Origin: Gordonia sp. SID5947
GTDB lineage: Bacteria > Actinomycetota > Actinomycetes > Mycobacteriales > Mycobacteriaceae
Assembly: GCF_009862785.1 (NCBI RefSeq)
Contig: NZ_WWHU01000001.1
Span: forward strand, 2,356,001-2,420,000
DNA length: 64,000 bases
Reading direction: 5' to 3'
Part shown: positions 28,150-38,231 of the stretch, in pieces
How positions within the stretch are numbered: position 1 is the first letter of the stretch
Layout: every line of letters starts with the position of its first letter
Made by a program: the position numbers and the translations under genes
Notes under the pieces: model-generated
What the model was told of the DNA's origin: nothing
Databases searched by the model: none
The model's input: the letters and a program-made list of their open reading frames with translations, nothing else

Positions 28150-29180
28150 GCATCCGCAAGCCCCTCATCGGGTTGATTCTCTTCCTCCTCGTCTCGTTGG
28201 CATTGACATCGACGGTCTACGTCACCCTTCAGCGTGACGTCTCCGAGGACACGAGGAACTACAGCGCGGTGTTCACCGACGTCACGGGACTGAAAGCGGG
28301 AGACGACGTCCGTATGGCCGGGATTCGCGTCGGACGGGTCGACTCGGTCGGCCTGGATGGGACCACGGCACGCGTGTCGTTCCGAGTGGACTCCGACCAG
28401 GTGGTCGACGGCAGCACCAAGGCCTCGATCGTCTACCAGAACATCGTCGGGCAGCGCTACGTCGGCCTGTCTCGTGGAGACTTCCCCCACCCCACGCCGC
28501 TAGAGAACGGTCAGATACCCCTCGCACACACCGAGCCGTCGTTCGACATCTCCGCACTGCTGAACGGATTCGAGCCCCTGTTCAGTGTGCTCGATCCCAA
28601 GCAGGTCGACAATGTCACCGAGGCACTGATCCGGGCCCTGCAAGGTGACTCGTCGTCGATCACCACGCTGGTCGCCGAGACGTCCTCGTTGGCCGAATCC
28701 GTCGCCGGACCCGATCAGGTGCTCGGCGACGTCATCTCCAACCTGTCTCGCGTCATCGGCACCTTCGCGGCCCAGCGCAGCAACATCGACACCGTACTCG
28801 TGAGCTCCCGCAGGATCTTCGAGCAGATGTCCGCACAGCGTGATTCGTTCATCGGCTCGCTCGACAGAACCGCTCGGGTCGCCGATCGCGCCGCGACACT
28901 CGCGCAGGGCGCACTTCCCCAGGCGCGTCAGATGCTCGCACGAGAACCCGGATTCCTCGGACACTTCCTCGCCAACAAGGACGAGTTCGCCTACCTCGGT
29001 TTCAATCTCCCACCGCTACTGAAAGGCCTCGCACGGGTCACGCAGGGGGGCTCCTACATCGACACCTACCTGTGCAACTTCAACGTGACCCTGGTGCCCG
29101 CGTTGAGCACGGTGATCCCGTCGATCGTCGCCCACGCGACACCTGGCGGCAAGATCACACAATCCCCGATCTGCAGGTGA
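28146..29180 (+). CDS. mceB: MceB-family lipid-binding protein
   Basis: A 344-residue MCE protein: N-terminal anchor LIGLILFLLVSLALTSTVYV, MCE domain (YSAVFTDVTGLKAGDDVRMAGIRVG) and helical tail. The C-terminal TYLCNFNVTL with a final cysteine pair is usual for MceB. It starts inside the MceA stop (ATGA). Confidence 0.93.
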   Translation: MSIRKPLIGLILFLLVSLALTSTVYVTLQRDVSEDTRNYSAVFTDVTGLKAGDDVRMAGIRVGRVDSVGLDGTTARVSFRVDSDQVVDGSTKASIVYQNIVGQRYVGLSRGDFPHPTPLENGQIPLAHTEPSFDISALLNGFEPLFSVLDPKQVDNVTEALIRALQGDSSSITTLVAETSSLAESVAGPDQVLGDVISNLSRVIGTFAAQRSNIDTVLVSSRRIFEQMSAQRDSFIGSLDRTARVADRAATLAQGALPQARQMLAREPGFLGHFLANKDEFAYLGFNLPPLLKGLARVTQGGSYIDTYLCNFNVTLVPALSTVIPSIVAHATPGGKITQSPICR

Positions 29181-29184
29181 GTCG

Positions 29185-30233
29185 ATGACATCCTTCGCCG
29201 AGCGTTTCCGAAACTCCTTGACACAGCCGATCGAGAACTGGAACAAGGTGATCATCGGCGCCGTCGCGCTGATCGCCATCGTGGTGGTCGCCCTCGGGCT
29301 GATCAAGATCGGATCCGCCGGGGTCGGCAAGCATTCCGTGCGCGCGCAGTTCGCACAAGCCGCCGGACTCACGCCCGGGGATTCGGTCAGCGTCGCGGGT
29401 GTCCCGGTCGGCACGGTGAAGGACACCCGCCTCGATCGGACTCTCGTCACCGTGACGATGGAGGTGGGAGACGACGTACCGCTCGGCCCGGACACCAGGG
29501 CATCGATCAAGCTGACCACGCTGCTCGGTTCCCGGTACATCGAGCTGTCGCCTGCGGGCTCCGGTTCCCTGCCCGACGACCTCATCCCGCTGTCACACAC
29601 CGCTGTCCCGTACGACCTGCAGCAGGTCATGCAAAACGCGACAACGACTTTCGAGCAGGTGGACGCGGAGAAGATCGGGGCGTCGATGACCACGCTGTCT
29701 CGTCAGCTCGACGGAACACCCGAGTTGGTCCCGGAGGCCCTCGACAACATCGCGAGTCTGTCGACGATCCTCGCCGACCGTCGGGCCAGATCGGCTCCCT
29801 GCTGACCAGCACCCAGAAGCTGACCGCGGTGATCCGCCGACAAGAATCGGGACTCGGACAGCTGATGACCCAGGGGCGTGACCTGTTGCGCGCGTTGCTG
29901 ACCCGACAGGTGATGATCGATCGGCTCCTCGACTCGACGACCGTCCTGGCGACTCAGCTCCGCCAGGTCGTCGTCACCGACCGGAAGGGATTGGACAAGC
30001 TGGTGACCAACCTCGACGGTCTACTGGACAGCCTGCGGCGTAACGACAAGTTGTTGCGCAACACCCTTGAGATCCTTCCCGTGCCGGTGCGGAACTTCGC
30101 GAACGTCACCGGGACCGGCAACGAGACGGACTTCACCTCCCTGACCGGCCCGTTGATCGACTCGTGGATGTGTGCGATCTCCGAGCAGGCGAACCTCGCC
30201 AACCTTCCGCCCTATTTCAAGGACTGCCGATGA
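29185..30233 (+). CDS. mceC: MceC-family lipid-binding protein (probable one-base frameshift)
   Basis: The N-terminal anchor (VIIGAVALIAIVVVALGLI) and MCE domain (VRAQFAQAAGLTPGDSVSVAG) are in one frame to 29805. The helical tail through WMCAISEQANLANLPPYFK continues in another to 30233. Adding one G at the GGG of 29783-29785 joins them as ILADRRGQIGSLLTSTQKLT, giving about 349 residues, a normal MceC. As written, translation would stop soon after the MCE domain, inside the helical region. The break is of the same type as four others in the window, so a sequence error is the first explanation. Confidence 0.85.
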
Positions 30234-31333
30234 GCCGGGGTCGAATCATCAAGGTGGCATTGGTCGCCGTGGCGGTGCTGTTGGTCGTCGGGGTCGCACG
30301 GTCGTGTACCGACGACGACCACACCATCTCCGTCGTCGCACAGTTCGACAACGCGTCGGGCCTCTACGAAGGCAATGCCGTCGCGGTGCTCGGGATGCCG
30401 GTCGGCAAGGTCACCAAGATCACCCCGCACGCCGGATTCGTTGAGGTGGCGATGGATATCGACTCGAAGACACCCGTGCCGGCCGATGTGTCGGCGGTGA
30501 CGGTCTCCACGTCGGTGTTGACCGATCGGCACGTGGAACTCACCCCGGCCTATCAGGGTGGTCCGCGGTTGCCCGACAACGCCCATCTCGGTCTGACCCG
30601 GACCAGGACCCCGGTCGAGGTCGACCGGATGCTCGCCATGGCGGACAAGCTGTCGGTTCAACTGCAGGGCGACAATCGGGGCAACGGACCGGTCGCCGAC
30701 CTTCTGAATGTCAGTGCCGCGATGACGTCGGGCAACGGCCCGGACATCCGATCGGCGCTGGGCTCGCTCTCCCGGGCGCTGGCGATGGGTCCCGATCACG
30801 GTGAGCAGACACGCAACGCGATCACCGACATCGTCGATGACATGTCGAGTCTCTCGGCGACCGCCGCGCGCAACGACGCGACCATCCGAGAGTTCGGATC
30901 CTCGGTGCAGCAGATGTCGGACCTGTTCGCCGACCAGAACATCGGCTGGGGCTCCACCGGCGCGAAGATCAATGCGGTTCTCGGTGAGGCGACCGACCTC
31001 ATGCAGCAGCGTCGCAAGGACGTCGCCGACACGGTCTCGGGTGCCACCACCGTCACGCGGGCGCTCGCCGACTATCGGAGATCGTTGTCGGAGTTCCTCG
31101 ATGTCACGCCGCTGGTGATGGACAACGCGTACAACACCATCGACCAGAAGGCCGGCATCGCACGGGTGCATGCCCAGCTGGAAAAGGTCTTCTTCGACGG
31201 TCGGCTCGTCAAGGAGGTCTGCAACGTCCTCGGAATGCGCCAACTCGGCTGTGCGACAGGAACGTTGCGCGACTTCGGACCCGACTTCGGGATGGACGGG
31301 ATGCTCGAGGCGATGGCGGGGATGCCGCGATGA
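30230..31333 (+). CDS. mceD: MceD-family lipid-binding protein
   Basis: A 367-residue MCE protein with the anchor IIKVALVAVAVLLVVGVARS and the MCE domain (ISVVAQFDNASGLYEGNAVAVLGMPVG), followed by a long helical region. Its ATG overlaps the mceC stop, which supports mceC being functional up to its proper end. There is no cysteine lipobox, as expected for MceD. Confidence 0.92.
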   Translation: MSRGRIIKVALVAVAVLLVVGVARSCTDDDHTISVVAQFDNASGLYEGNAVAVLGMPVGKVTKITPHAGFVEVAMDIDSKTPVPADVSAVTVSTSVLTDRHVELTPAYQGGPRLPDNAHLGLTRTRTPVEVDRMLAMADKLSVQLQGDNRGNGPVADLLNVSAAMTSGNGPDIRSALGSLSRALAMGPDHGEQTRNAITDIVDDMSSLSATAARNDATIREFGSSVQQMSDLFADQNIGWGSTGAKINAVLGEATDLMQQRRKDVADTVSGATTVTRALADYRRSLSEFLDVTPLVMDNAYNTIDQKAGIARVHAQLEKVFFDGRLVKEVCNVLGMRQLGCATGTLRDFGPDFGMDGMLEAMAGMPR

Positions 31334-32433
31334 GGTACTCGACGATCGTCCGCCTGATGGTGGCGGCTGTCTGTGTGTGCACGCTCGCCGGGTGCGGGGT
31401 CGGCCTCGACGATCTGCCGTTACCCAAGAAGGGAACCGAATCGGGCGCCACCTATACATTGCGCGCCGAGTTCGCCAACGCACTGAACCTTCCAGAGGAG
31501 GCGAAGGTCAAGCTCGACGGCGCCGACGTCGGTTCGGTTCAGAAGATGTCGGTGCGCGACTACGTGGCCGTGGTCACCATGCACGTCGCCGACGACGTGC
31601 GGTTGCCGCGCGGTACCCGGGCCGAGCTGCGCTCGGCCACCCCTCTCGGTGACGTCTTCGTCGCGCTGCAGCCGCCGAAGTCGCTCACGACCGACACCGC
31701 CGACCTCGGTGACGGTGACACGATCCCGTTGAAGGACACCGGCGCCGCAACGACCGTCGAGGAGATCCTCTCCACGTCGGCACTCCTGGTGAACGGTGGC
31801 GTACTCCGCGATCTCACGAAGATCGTCAACGGGCTCGGACGGACCGTGGGCAACCGTGGTGACGAATTGTCGGAGCTCATCGCGCGATCCTCCCGGTTGA
31901 TCTCCGCGCTCTCCGCACGATCGGGCGACATCCGAACAGCGTTGCGCCAAACCGACGCCCTGGTCTCCACGGTCTCGGCACAGCAGAAGACGGTCGACGA
32001 CTCGCTCGCCGCCGCCGGCCCCGCACTCGACGTGATCTCGTCGAACTCGGATCAGATCCTGACCCTGGTCGATCAGATCGGACAGATCAGCACCCAGCTG
32101 TCCCGCTATCCTTCGATCGCCACGGGCCGGACACAGCACCTGGTGGCCAATCTCAACCAGCTCTCGAAAGGCCTCAACGACGCCACCACGGCACCCACCG
32201 CCGACCTGTCCAAGATGAACGCGCTGCTGGCGCCGGTCATCAAGATCACGAACTCCACTGCTGCACATGTCAATGCAGACCTGGAGGACCTTTCCATTGG
32301 CGCACTCGCGGACCCTCGGCACCGCGCCGATCCGGGATCCCGACTACCTGACGTCACCGATGTGGGGAACTTCGTCGGCACCATCACGTACACGCTGGAG
32401 AAGCTGCGCAAGAAGCTGGAGTCGCCGCGATGA
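31330..32433 (+). CDS. mceE: MceE-family lipoprotein
   Basis: A 367-residue MCE protein with a lipoprotein signal: MRYSTIVRLMVAAVCVCTLAGC, lipobox LAGC with C22 as the lipidated residue. The MCE domain follows (LRAEFANALNLPEEAKVKLDGADVG). In mce operons the fifth gene (MceE) is the lipoprotein, so the position agrees. Start and stop overlap the neighbours by ATGA. Confidence 0.94.
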   Translation: MRYSTIVRLMVAAVCVCTLAGCGVGLDDLPLPKKGTESGATYTLRAEFANALNLPEEAKVKLDGADVGSVQKMSVRDYVAVVTMHVADDVRLPRGTRAELRSATPLGDVFVALQPPKSLTTDTADLGDGDTIPLKDTGAATTVEEILSTSALLVNGGVLRDLTKIVNGLGRTVGNRGDELSELIARSSRLISALSARSGDIRTALRQTDALVSTVSAQQKTVDDSLAAAGPALDVISSNSDQILTLVDQIGQISTQLSRYPSIATGRTQHLVANLNQLSKGLNDATTAPTADLSKMNALLAPVIKITNSTAAHVNADLEDLSIGALADPRHRADPGSRLPDVTDVGNFVGTITYTLEKLRKKLESPR

Positions 32434-33739
32434 CGTCGACAACCGATGACCGCGCCTTCACCTCTGGCACCCCCGCATTCCGCACCGGCTTTCTGGAGGT
32501 CCCGGCGCGTGGCATCGTCTCGGCCACCCGCCGGGGACGCCGGCATCGACTCGGGCTCTCCGCACTGGGGTTGTTCGGGGTGCTGATCCTGGGCGTCGGG
32601 TATCTCGTATTCGGGGTCTTCCACAGTTCGCCGGCAACGTCGCCGATGGTGGTCCGCGTGCAACTCAAGGAGTCCGGGGGCTCCTGGCAGGCCAGAACGT
32701 CACGCTCCGTGGCGTCCCGGTCGGTCGGGTGCGTCAGGTCGACCTCACCCGCGACGGTGTCGTCGCACAGGCCGAGATCGACCCGAGCGTACAGATTCCC
32801 ATCCGCGGCGAAGTCCGGGTTGCCGGGCTGTCACTCGCCGGCGAGCAGTACCTCGATTTCCGGCCGAGCACCTCGTCGGGACCTTTCCTGAGCAACGGCA
32901 CGGTGATCTCGGCGGACCAGACCACCACCCCGGTACCCCTGGCGAATGTTCTCGATGACCTGAGCGGGACACTCGAACAGATCGACCCGGAGAAGCTGCG
33001 AACCATCACGCGAGAACTCGGCGTGTCGCCGCAAGGGTCCGAGCGACTCGCCGACATCATCGACGGCGGCACCTTCCTGATCTCCACCCTGGATTCCGTT
33101 CTTCCCCAGACCGTGAGCCTGCTGAAGACGAGCCGGACGGTGCTCACGACCCTCGGTCAGGGGGCTCCCGCGCTCACCGCGACTTCTGCGGACCTCGACC
33201 ACCTCATGGCGGGTGCGGCCCGAAAGCAGAACGGGTACCGGACGTTGCTGGCCCGCACCCCGGCGGCGCTGCGGGAAACCGACGCGATCATCGCCGACAA
33301 CGCACCGACCATGGTGCAACTGCTGGGCAATCTCGCCACCGTGACACAGATGGCCTACTTGCGAATACCCGCTCTCAACGAATTCTTCTTCCCTCAGGAG
33401 CGGGACGGATCCACGCTCGGCGCATTGAGTACCACGATGCGGGACGGCGGCATCTGGGCCGCGGTGAACATCTATCCACGCAACACCTGTGACTATGGGC
33501 TGCCGCGCCTGCCACCGTCCCAACCCGATCACCCGGAACCGTATCTGTACACCTACTGCGACAACCCGGACCCGTCGGTGCTGATCCGGGGCGCGCGAAA
33601 CGCACCCCGCCCGCCCGGTGACGACACCGCCGGACCACCGCCGGGAGTAGCACCCGATGCCCGATCAAGCCCCACACCGACTGGTCCGCAATCGATTCCG
33701 CTTCCCTTTGCCGGACCCGCACTACCGTCCAAGCCCTGA
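32430..33739 (+). CDS. mceF: MceF-family lipid-binding protein (probable one-base frameshift)
   Basis: The N-terminus with its anchor (LGLSALGLFGVLILGVGYLVFGV) is in the frame starting at ATG 32430. The rest, from VRQVDLTRDGVVAQ to the C-terminus, is in the next frame. One extra G in the GGGGG at 32676-32680 restores VQLKESGGLLAGQNVTLRG and a protein of about 436 residues. The C-terminal 45 residues are proline-rich and probably disordered. As written, no full MceF would be made, but the defect matches the homopolymer pattern seen elsewhere. Confidence 0.85.
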
Positions 33740-33768
33740 CCACCGGAAGAACGATCGAAAGGACAATC

Positions 33769-34542
33769 GTGAACTCCACGACGACCAAGACTCCGCACAA
33801 GTCCTCGTCCGTGCGTCCGCCGTCCGCGCGATCCACCGCCAAGCGGATCGCCGGCGCCGCACCGTCGGCGCGCCGCGAGAAGACAGACGAGCCGACGAGC
33901 GATGCCCCGCCGACGCCGCGCCCCGACGACGAGGCGGTCGCCGTCGAATCGACAGTGCCCATCGAGGCCGCCGCCGACGGCGAGGCCGCACCCGTCGGTT
34001 CCGAGGACGAGTCCGCCACCGGTCCGAGGCGGCGTGCGCGGCTGCGTGCCGCGCTCACCGGCCGCCGTACACGTCGGGTATTCACCGTTGTTATCGCTGT
34101 GGTGGCCGTCGCCGGTGTGGCACTTGCCGGTTGGTTCGGGCTCGAATGGAAGCAGGCTCGCGACGTCGACAATGCGGCCACGGCAGCGAAGTCGGTGGCC
34201 GAACAGTACGCGGTCTCGCTGACCAGTGTGAGCGCCGACAGCGTGGACAAGGACTTCGCGACCGTCCTCGGCGGGGCCACCGGCGGCTTCAAGGACATGT
34301 ACGCGAAGTCGAGTGCGCAGTTGCGTCAGTTGCTCGTCGACAACAAGGCCGACGCGCAAGGCAAGGTCATCGCATCCGGTATCCAGTCGGCAACCACCGA
34401 CAAGGTGGTCGTCCTCCTGTTCATCGACCAGACCGTGCGCAACGCATCAACACCCGAGCCGCGGATCGACCGTAGCCGAGTGGTGATGACGATGGACAAG
34501 GTCGGCGACCGGTGGCTCGCTTCGAAGGTCGACCTGCCCTGA
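33769..34542 (+). CDS. Mce-associated membrane protein
   Basis: A 257-residue protein with a long charged, disordered N-terminus, one membrane helix (VFTVVIAVVAVAGVALAGWFGLEW) and an extracytoplasmic domain of the Mce-associated (Mas/Mam) type, including FVSA-like SVDKDFATVLGGATGGFKDMY and MDKVGDRWLASKVDLP. GTG 33769 is the start, with GAAAGGA upstream. It closes the mce operon. Relatives stabilise the importer complex in mycobacteria. Only one is present, whereas some mce operons carry two. Confidence 0.88.
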   Translation: MNSTTTKTPHKSSSVRPPSARSTAKRIAGAAPSARREKTDEPTSDAPPTPRPDDEAVAVESTVPIEAAADGEAAPVGSEDESATGPRRRARLRAALTGRRTRRVFTVVIAVVAVAGVALAGWFGLEWKQARDVDNAATAAKSVAEQYAVSLTSVSADSVDKDFATVLGGATGGFKDMYAKSSAQLRQLLVDNKADAQGKVIASGIQSATTDKVVVLLFIDQTVRNASTPEPRIDRSRVVMTMDKVGDRWLASKVDLP

Positions 34543-34558
34543 CCACCGGGATGAACGT

Positions 34559-35320
34559 TCAGGCGGACGCGGAGGTGATCGCGATGACTGACTCCCTGAG
34601 TTCCGGTCGGCAGATCACCAGATCGGGTAGGTACGTGTCATCTCGGTTGTAGACGAGATCGGAGCCGTCGATGCGCCCGCACCACAGGCCTTTGGCCTGC
34701 GCCACCGCCACGGGTGCCGCCGAGTCCCACTCGTACTGTCCGCCAGCATGGACATAGGCGTGCGCCTCCCCGCGCACCACCGCCATCGCCTTGGCGCCTG
34801 CCGATCCCATCGCCAGCACCTCGCCACCGATGGCATCGGCGACCGCCTCGGCGAAGACCGGCGGGCGAGAGGCGCTGACCACCACGCGCGGCCGATCGCC
34901 CGCAGGCACCGAAGCGAGACCGTCGATCGGTGTCACGGGTTCGGCGTCGTCCGCGTAGGTCACCCCGAGGGCCGGCAGGGCGACCGCGCCGGCGATCAGC
35001 CCTTCGGTCGCCGACCAGAGCGCCACGTGGACCGCCCAGTCCGTGTGTCCCTCCGACCCGTATTCACGTGTGCCGTCGACCGGATCGATGATCCACACCC
35101 GCGACGCCGTCAATCTCCGCTTGTCGTCGGCACTTTCCTCGGAGAGCACCGCGTCATCGGGCCGCTCATCGGCCAACCGCGCCAGGATGAACTCGTCGGA
35201 ACGACGATCCCCGGCCTTGCCGAGCTCCTTGCCCGCGAGTCCGCTGGTTGCTCGGATGTCGACGAGCAGTTCGCCTGCGGCGGTGGCCAGGTCGCAGGCA
35301 AGTACGCGATCGGTGGACAA
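34559..35320 (-). CDS. cysQ: 3'(2'),5'-bisphosphate nucleotidase, CysQ
   Basis: A 253-residue inositol-monophosphatase-fold enzyme that removes the 3'-phosphate of PAP/PAPS. The metal motifs are VWIIDPVDGTREYG (D-P-x-D-G-T) and the C-terminal YEWDSAAPVAVAQA (W-D-x-A). The acidic SEES loop is also present. It starts 10 bases after the CysNC stop on the same strand, so it is the third gene of a cysD-cysNC-cysQ sulfate-activation operon. Confidence 0.9.
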   Translation of the reverse strand: MSTDRVLACDLATAAGELLVDIRATSGLAGKELGKAGDRRSDEFILARLADERPDDAVLSEESADDKRRLTASRVWIIDPVDGTREYGSEGHTDWAVHVALWSATEGLIAGAVALPALGVTYADDAEPVTPIDGLASVPAGDRPRVVVSASRPPVFAEAVADAIGGEVLAMGSAGAKAMAVVRGEAHAYVHAGGQYEWDSAAPVAVAQAKGLWCGRIDGSDLVYNRDDTYLPDLVICRPELRESVIAITSASA

Positions 35321-35329
35321 GTCGGTCTC

Positions 35330-37240
35330 CTACAGTCCCAGGTTTCGGATGATCGATTCGGCCACGTCGGCCGGCGAACCATCCGATGGTGTCACCACCA
35401 CGTCGGCATTGCCGGGACGCTCATACGGCGAGTCGATCCCGGTGAACTGGCTGATCTCCCCGCGACGTGCCTTGGCGTACAGGCCCTTCGGGTCACGTTC
35501 TTCACACACCGCGAGCGGCGTGTCGACAAAGATCTCGAAAAACGGCAACCCTCGCTGTGCGTGGATCTCGCGCGCCCGTTCCCGTTCCTCGGCGAACGGA
35601 CTGATCAGCGAGACGATCGCGATCGCGCCCGCATCGGCGAACAGCGCGGCGACCTCACTGGTGCGACGGATGTTCTCCCGACGGTCGTCGTCGGAGAAGC
35701 CGAGATCGACGTTGAGACCGTGCCGGAGGTTGTCGCCGTCCATCAGATACGCGGGGCGACTCCCGGCCACCAGACGCCGTTCGAGTTCCACCGCCAACGA
35801 CGACTTGCCCGATCCGGACAACCCCGTGAGCCAGATGGTGGCGCCCTGGTGGGTGCGCTGTTCCCGGGACACCTTGGTGGTCTGCCACACGACGTGGCTG
35901 TCCTTGCTGACCGGGGCGGTGATCATGCCCGCCGCCACCGTCTTGTTGCTGGCCTCATCGATGAGGATGAAGCTGCCGGTCTCGCGGTTCTTGCGATAGG
36001 CGTCGAACATCACCGGTTGTTGGGTGTGCACGCTGATGCGTGCTATCTCGTTGAGCCCGAGGCTTTCCGCTTCCTCGTCACGATGCAGGGTGTTCACATC
36101 GAGGCGATAGTTCAGACCACTGACCTGCGCCCGGGTCAGCCGGGTGCCGCACATCATCTGGTACCGGTTACCCGGGCGCAGCTCGGTGTCGTCGGCGAAC
36201 CAGCACACCATCGCGTCGAGGTCGCGACCGACGAACGGCCGGTTGTTCGGCCGCGCCAGCATGTCGCCACGGACGATGTCGATCTCGTCGGCCAGCTCGA
36301 TCGACACCGCCATGGTCGCGAACGCCTCGTCGACCTTGGCACCTCCCGGCCCCCAGATCTCCGTGATCGTGGTGCTGAAACCCCCTGGTAGGACAACGAT
36401 CTCATCTCCACGGGAGAACACCCCACCGGCCACGGTCCCGGCATAGGCGCGGTGATCGGCACCGTCGCTGCGCTGCGGCCGGATGACGTACTGCACCGGC
36501 ATCCGCGCATCGATGAGGTTGCGGTCCGAGGCGATATAGACGTTCTCCAGATGGTTCAGCAGCGGGCGACCCTCGTACCACGGCATGTTCGTCGACTGCT
36601 CGACCACGTTGTCGCCCTGCAGCGCCGACATCGGGATGAAGGTGAGGTCGGTGACATTGAGCTTGGCGGCGAAAGCGACGAAGTCGTCGCAGATCTCGTC
36701 GAACCGCTCCTGCGACCAACCGACCAGGTCCATCTTGTTCACACAGACCGTGAGGTGCGGGATACCCAGCAACGAGGAGAGAAAGGCATGCCGGCGAGTC
36801 TGTTCCAGAACACCCTTACGTGCATCGATCAGAATCATCGCGAGGTCGGAGGTGGAGGCGCCGGTGACCATGTTGCGCGTGTACTGCACGTGCCCAGGGG
36901 TGTCGGCGATGATGAACTTGCGTCTCGGCGTCGAAAAGTACCGGTACGCGACGTCGATGGTGATGCCCTGCTCACGCTCAGCGCGCAACCCGTCGGTGAG
37001 GAGAGCCAGATCGGCATACTCGTCTCCGCGTTCGGCGCTCGTCCGCTCGATGGACTCCAGCTGATCGGTGAAGATGCTCTTCGAATCGAACAGGAGCCTG
37101 CCGATCAGGGTGGACTTGCCGTCGTCGACCGACCCCGCGGTCGCCAAACGCAACAATTCCTTGGCGTGCCGACCGGGCCCGCTCACTTCGTTCCCGGCGC
37201 CCAACACACCGGGCCCGCTCACTTCGTTCCCGGCGCCCAT
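35330..37240 (-). CDS. cysN: Bifunctional sulfate adenylyltransferase large subunit/APS kinase, CysNC
   Basis: A 636-residue fusion. Residues ~24-430 are the EF-Tu-like GTPase CysN (GSVDDGKSTLIGRL, DTPGHVQYTRNM, NKMDLV), which drives ATP sulfurylase with CysD. Residues ~440-636 are APS kinase CysC (WLTGLSGSGKSSLAVELERRL), which makes PAPS. The first 23 residues are an extension made of two copies of a 12-residue unit containing GAGNEVSGPG, absent from ordinary CysN. It is encoded by a 36-base tandem repeat. The ATG overlaps the repaired CysD stop by one base (TGATG). Confidence 0.93.
   Translation of the reverse strand: MGAGNEVSGPGVLGAGNEVSGPGRHAKELLRLATAGSVDDGKSTLIGRLLFDSKSIFTDQLESIERTSAERGDEYADLALLTDGLRAEREQGITIDVAYRYFSTPRRKFIIADTPGHVQYTRNMVTGASTSDLAMILIDARKGVLEQTRRHAFLSSLLGIPHLTVCVNKMDLVGWSQERFDEICDDFVAFAAKLNVTDLTFIPMSALQGDNVVEQSTNMPWYEGRPLLNHLENVYIASDRNLIDARMPVQYVIRPQRSDGADHRAYAGTVAGGVFSRGDEIVVLPGGFSTTITEIWGPGGAKVDEAFATMAVSIELADEIDIVRGDMLARPNNRPFVGRDLDAMVCWFADDTELRPGNRYQMMCGTRLTRAQVSGLNYRLDVNTLHRDEEAESLGLNEIARISVHTQQPVMFDAYRKNRETGSFILIDEASNKTVAAGMITAPVSKDSHVVWQTTKVSREQRTHQGATIWLTGLSGSGKSSLAVELERRLVAGSRPAYLMDGDNLRHGLNVDLGFSDDDRRENIRRTSEVAALFADAGAIAIVSLISPFAEERERAREIHAQRGLPFFEIFVDTPLAVCEERDPKGLYAKARRGEISQFTGIDSPYERPGNADVVVTPSDGSPADVAESIIRNLGL
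37173..37239. repeat. 36-base tandem duplication of a REP-like element inside cysN
   Basis: A 31-base segment at 37173-37203 (CCGGGCCCGCTCACTTCGTT..) recurs at 37209-37239, a period of 36 bases or 12 codons. It encodes two GAGNEVSGPG units right after the CysN start. Related sequence is found at 56237 and 61127 in the same reading frame of two other genes, and at 16767 between genes. Confidence 0.85.
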
Positions 37241-38183
37241 CAGAAGTACCCCTCTTTCTTCCGATCCTCCATACCCGCTTCGGAGATGCGGTCGTCTGCC
37301 CGGGTGGCCCCCGTTCGGTGACCCTGGTGACCTCGATCTCCTCGATCACCTTTTCGATGGTGTCGGCGCCGCTGAGCACACAGCCCGTGCAGGTGGCATC
37401 GCCGACAGTTCGGAAACGGACCATCTCGGTCCGCGTCTCCTCACCCGGATATCGCTGCAGGAAACGGGTGTTGGCGAGCAGCATGCCGTCACGCGGAATG
37501 ACCTCACGCTCGTGCGCGTAATAGATCGGCGGGAGTTCGATGTGCTCGGCACCGATGTACTGCCAGATGTCCAACTCGGTCCAGTTGCTCAACGGGAACA
37601 CCCGGATGTGCTCACCCTTGTGATGCCGACCGTTGTAGAGGTGCCAGAGTTCCGGGCGCTGGGCACGCGGATCCCACGCGCCGAACTCGTCACGGAAACT
37701 GAACACCCGCTCCTTGGCACGCGCCTTCTCTTCGTCGCGCCGCGCACCGCCGAAGACCGCATCGAACTTGTTCTCGGTGATACCGCGAAGCAATGCCGTG
37801 GTCTGTAAGCGGTTCCGGCTCTTGCCCGGGCCCACATCCTCGACGACCCGTCCCGCGTCGATGTCGTCCTGGACCGAACTCACCACCAACCGCACGCCCG
37901 TCTGCTCGACCACGCGGTCACGGAAATCGATGACCTCGTCGAAATTGTGGCCGGTGTCGACATGCATCAACGGGAATGGCACCGGCGCAGGCCAAAACGC
38001 CTTGCGCGCCAGGTGGAACATCACCACCGAATCCTTACCGCCGGAAAACAGCAGGACCGGCCGTTCGAAGGTGGCAGCCACCTCGCGGATGATGTGGACC
38101 GACTCCGCCTCGAGCGCATCCAGGTGGGTCAACTCGTACCCATGGTGCACGCGATGACCTGTCGCGTCTGCGGTGCTCGACAC
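37240..38183 (-). CDS. cysD: Sulfate adenylyltransferase small subunit, CysD (probable one-base frameshift at the C-terminus)
   Basis: CysD makes APS from ATP and sulfate together with CysN. The PP-motif LLFSGGKDSVVM, MHVDTGHNF, the arginine-rich FGGARRDEEKARAKERVFS and TGCVLSGADTIEKVIEEI are all present. The frame slips at the CCCCC of 37308-37312. One more C restores the expected tail RADDRISEAGMEDRKKEGYF and a stop at 37240-37242, giving about 314 residues. GTG 38183 is chosen because AAGGAG precedes it. It is divergent from the IclR gene and is first in the sulfate operon. Confidence 0.9.
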
Positions 38184-38215
38184 TGACCATCTCCTTGACA
38201 TGTCGGTTATTCGAC

Positions 38216-38229
38216 ACTCAGTATTGAGT
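38216..38229. promoter_or_regulatory. Inverted repeat between cysD and the IclR gene
   Basis: ACTCA-GTAT-TGAGT, a perfect 5-base inverted repeat, lies in the 48-base divergent gap, 2 bases before the IclR start. It could be the IclR protein's own site or part of sulfate-operon control. Confidence 0.4.
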
Positions 38230-38231
38230 AT

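Noticed and set aside
27972..28490. Long antisense ORFs under the mce genes, and similar ones under purL, the rhamnose genes and elsewhere
   Set aside because: Their composition is arginine/proline-rich or follows the GC pattern of the opposite strand, and no family pattern is seen. They are shadows common in high-GC DNA.
36978..37239. C-terminal extension of CysD with arginine-rich repeats (ERSERAR)
   Set aside because: It is only the repeat and cysN read in the wrong frame after the one-base slip.
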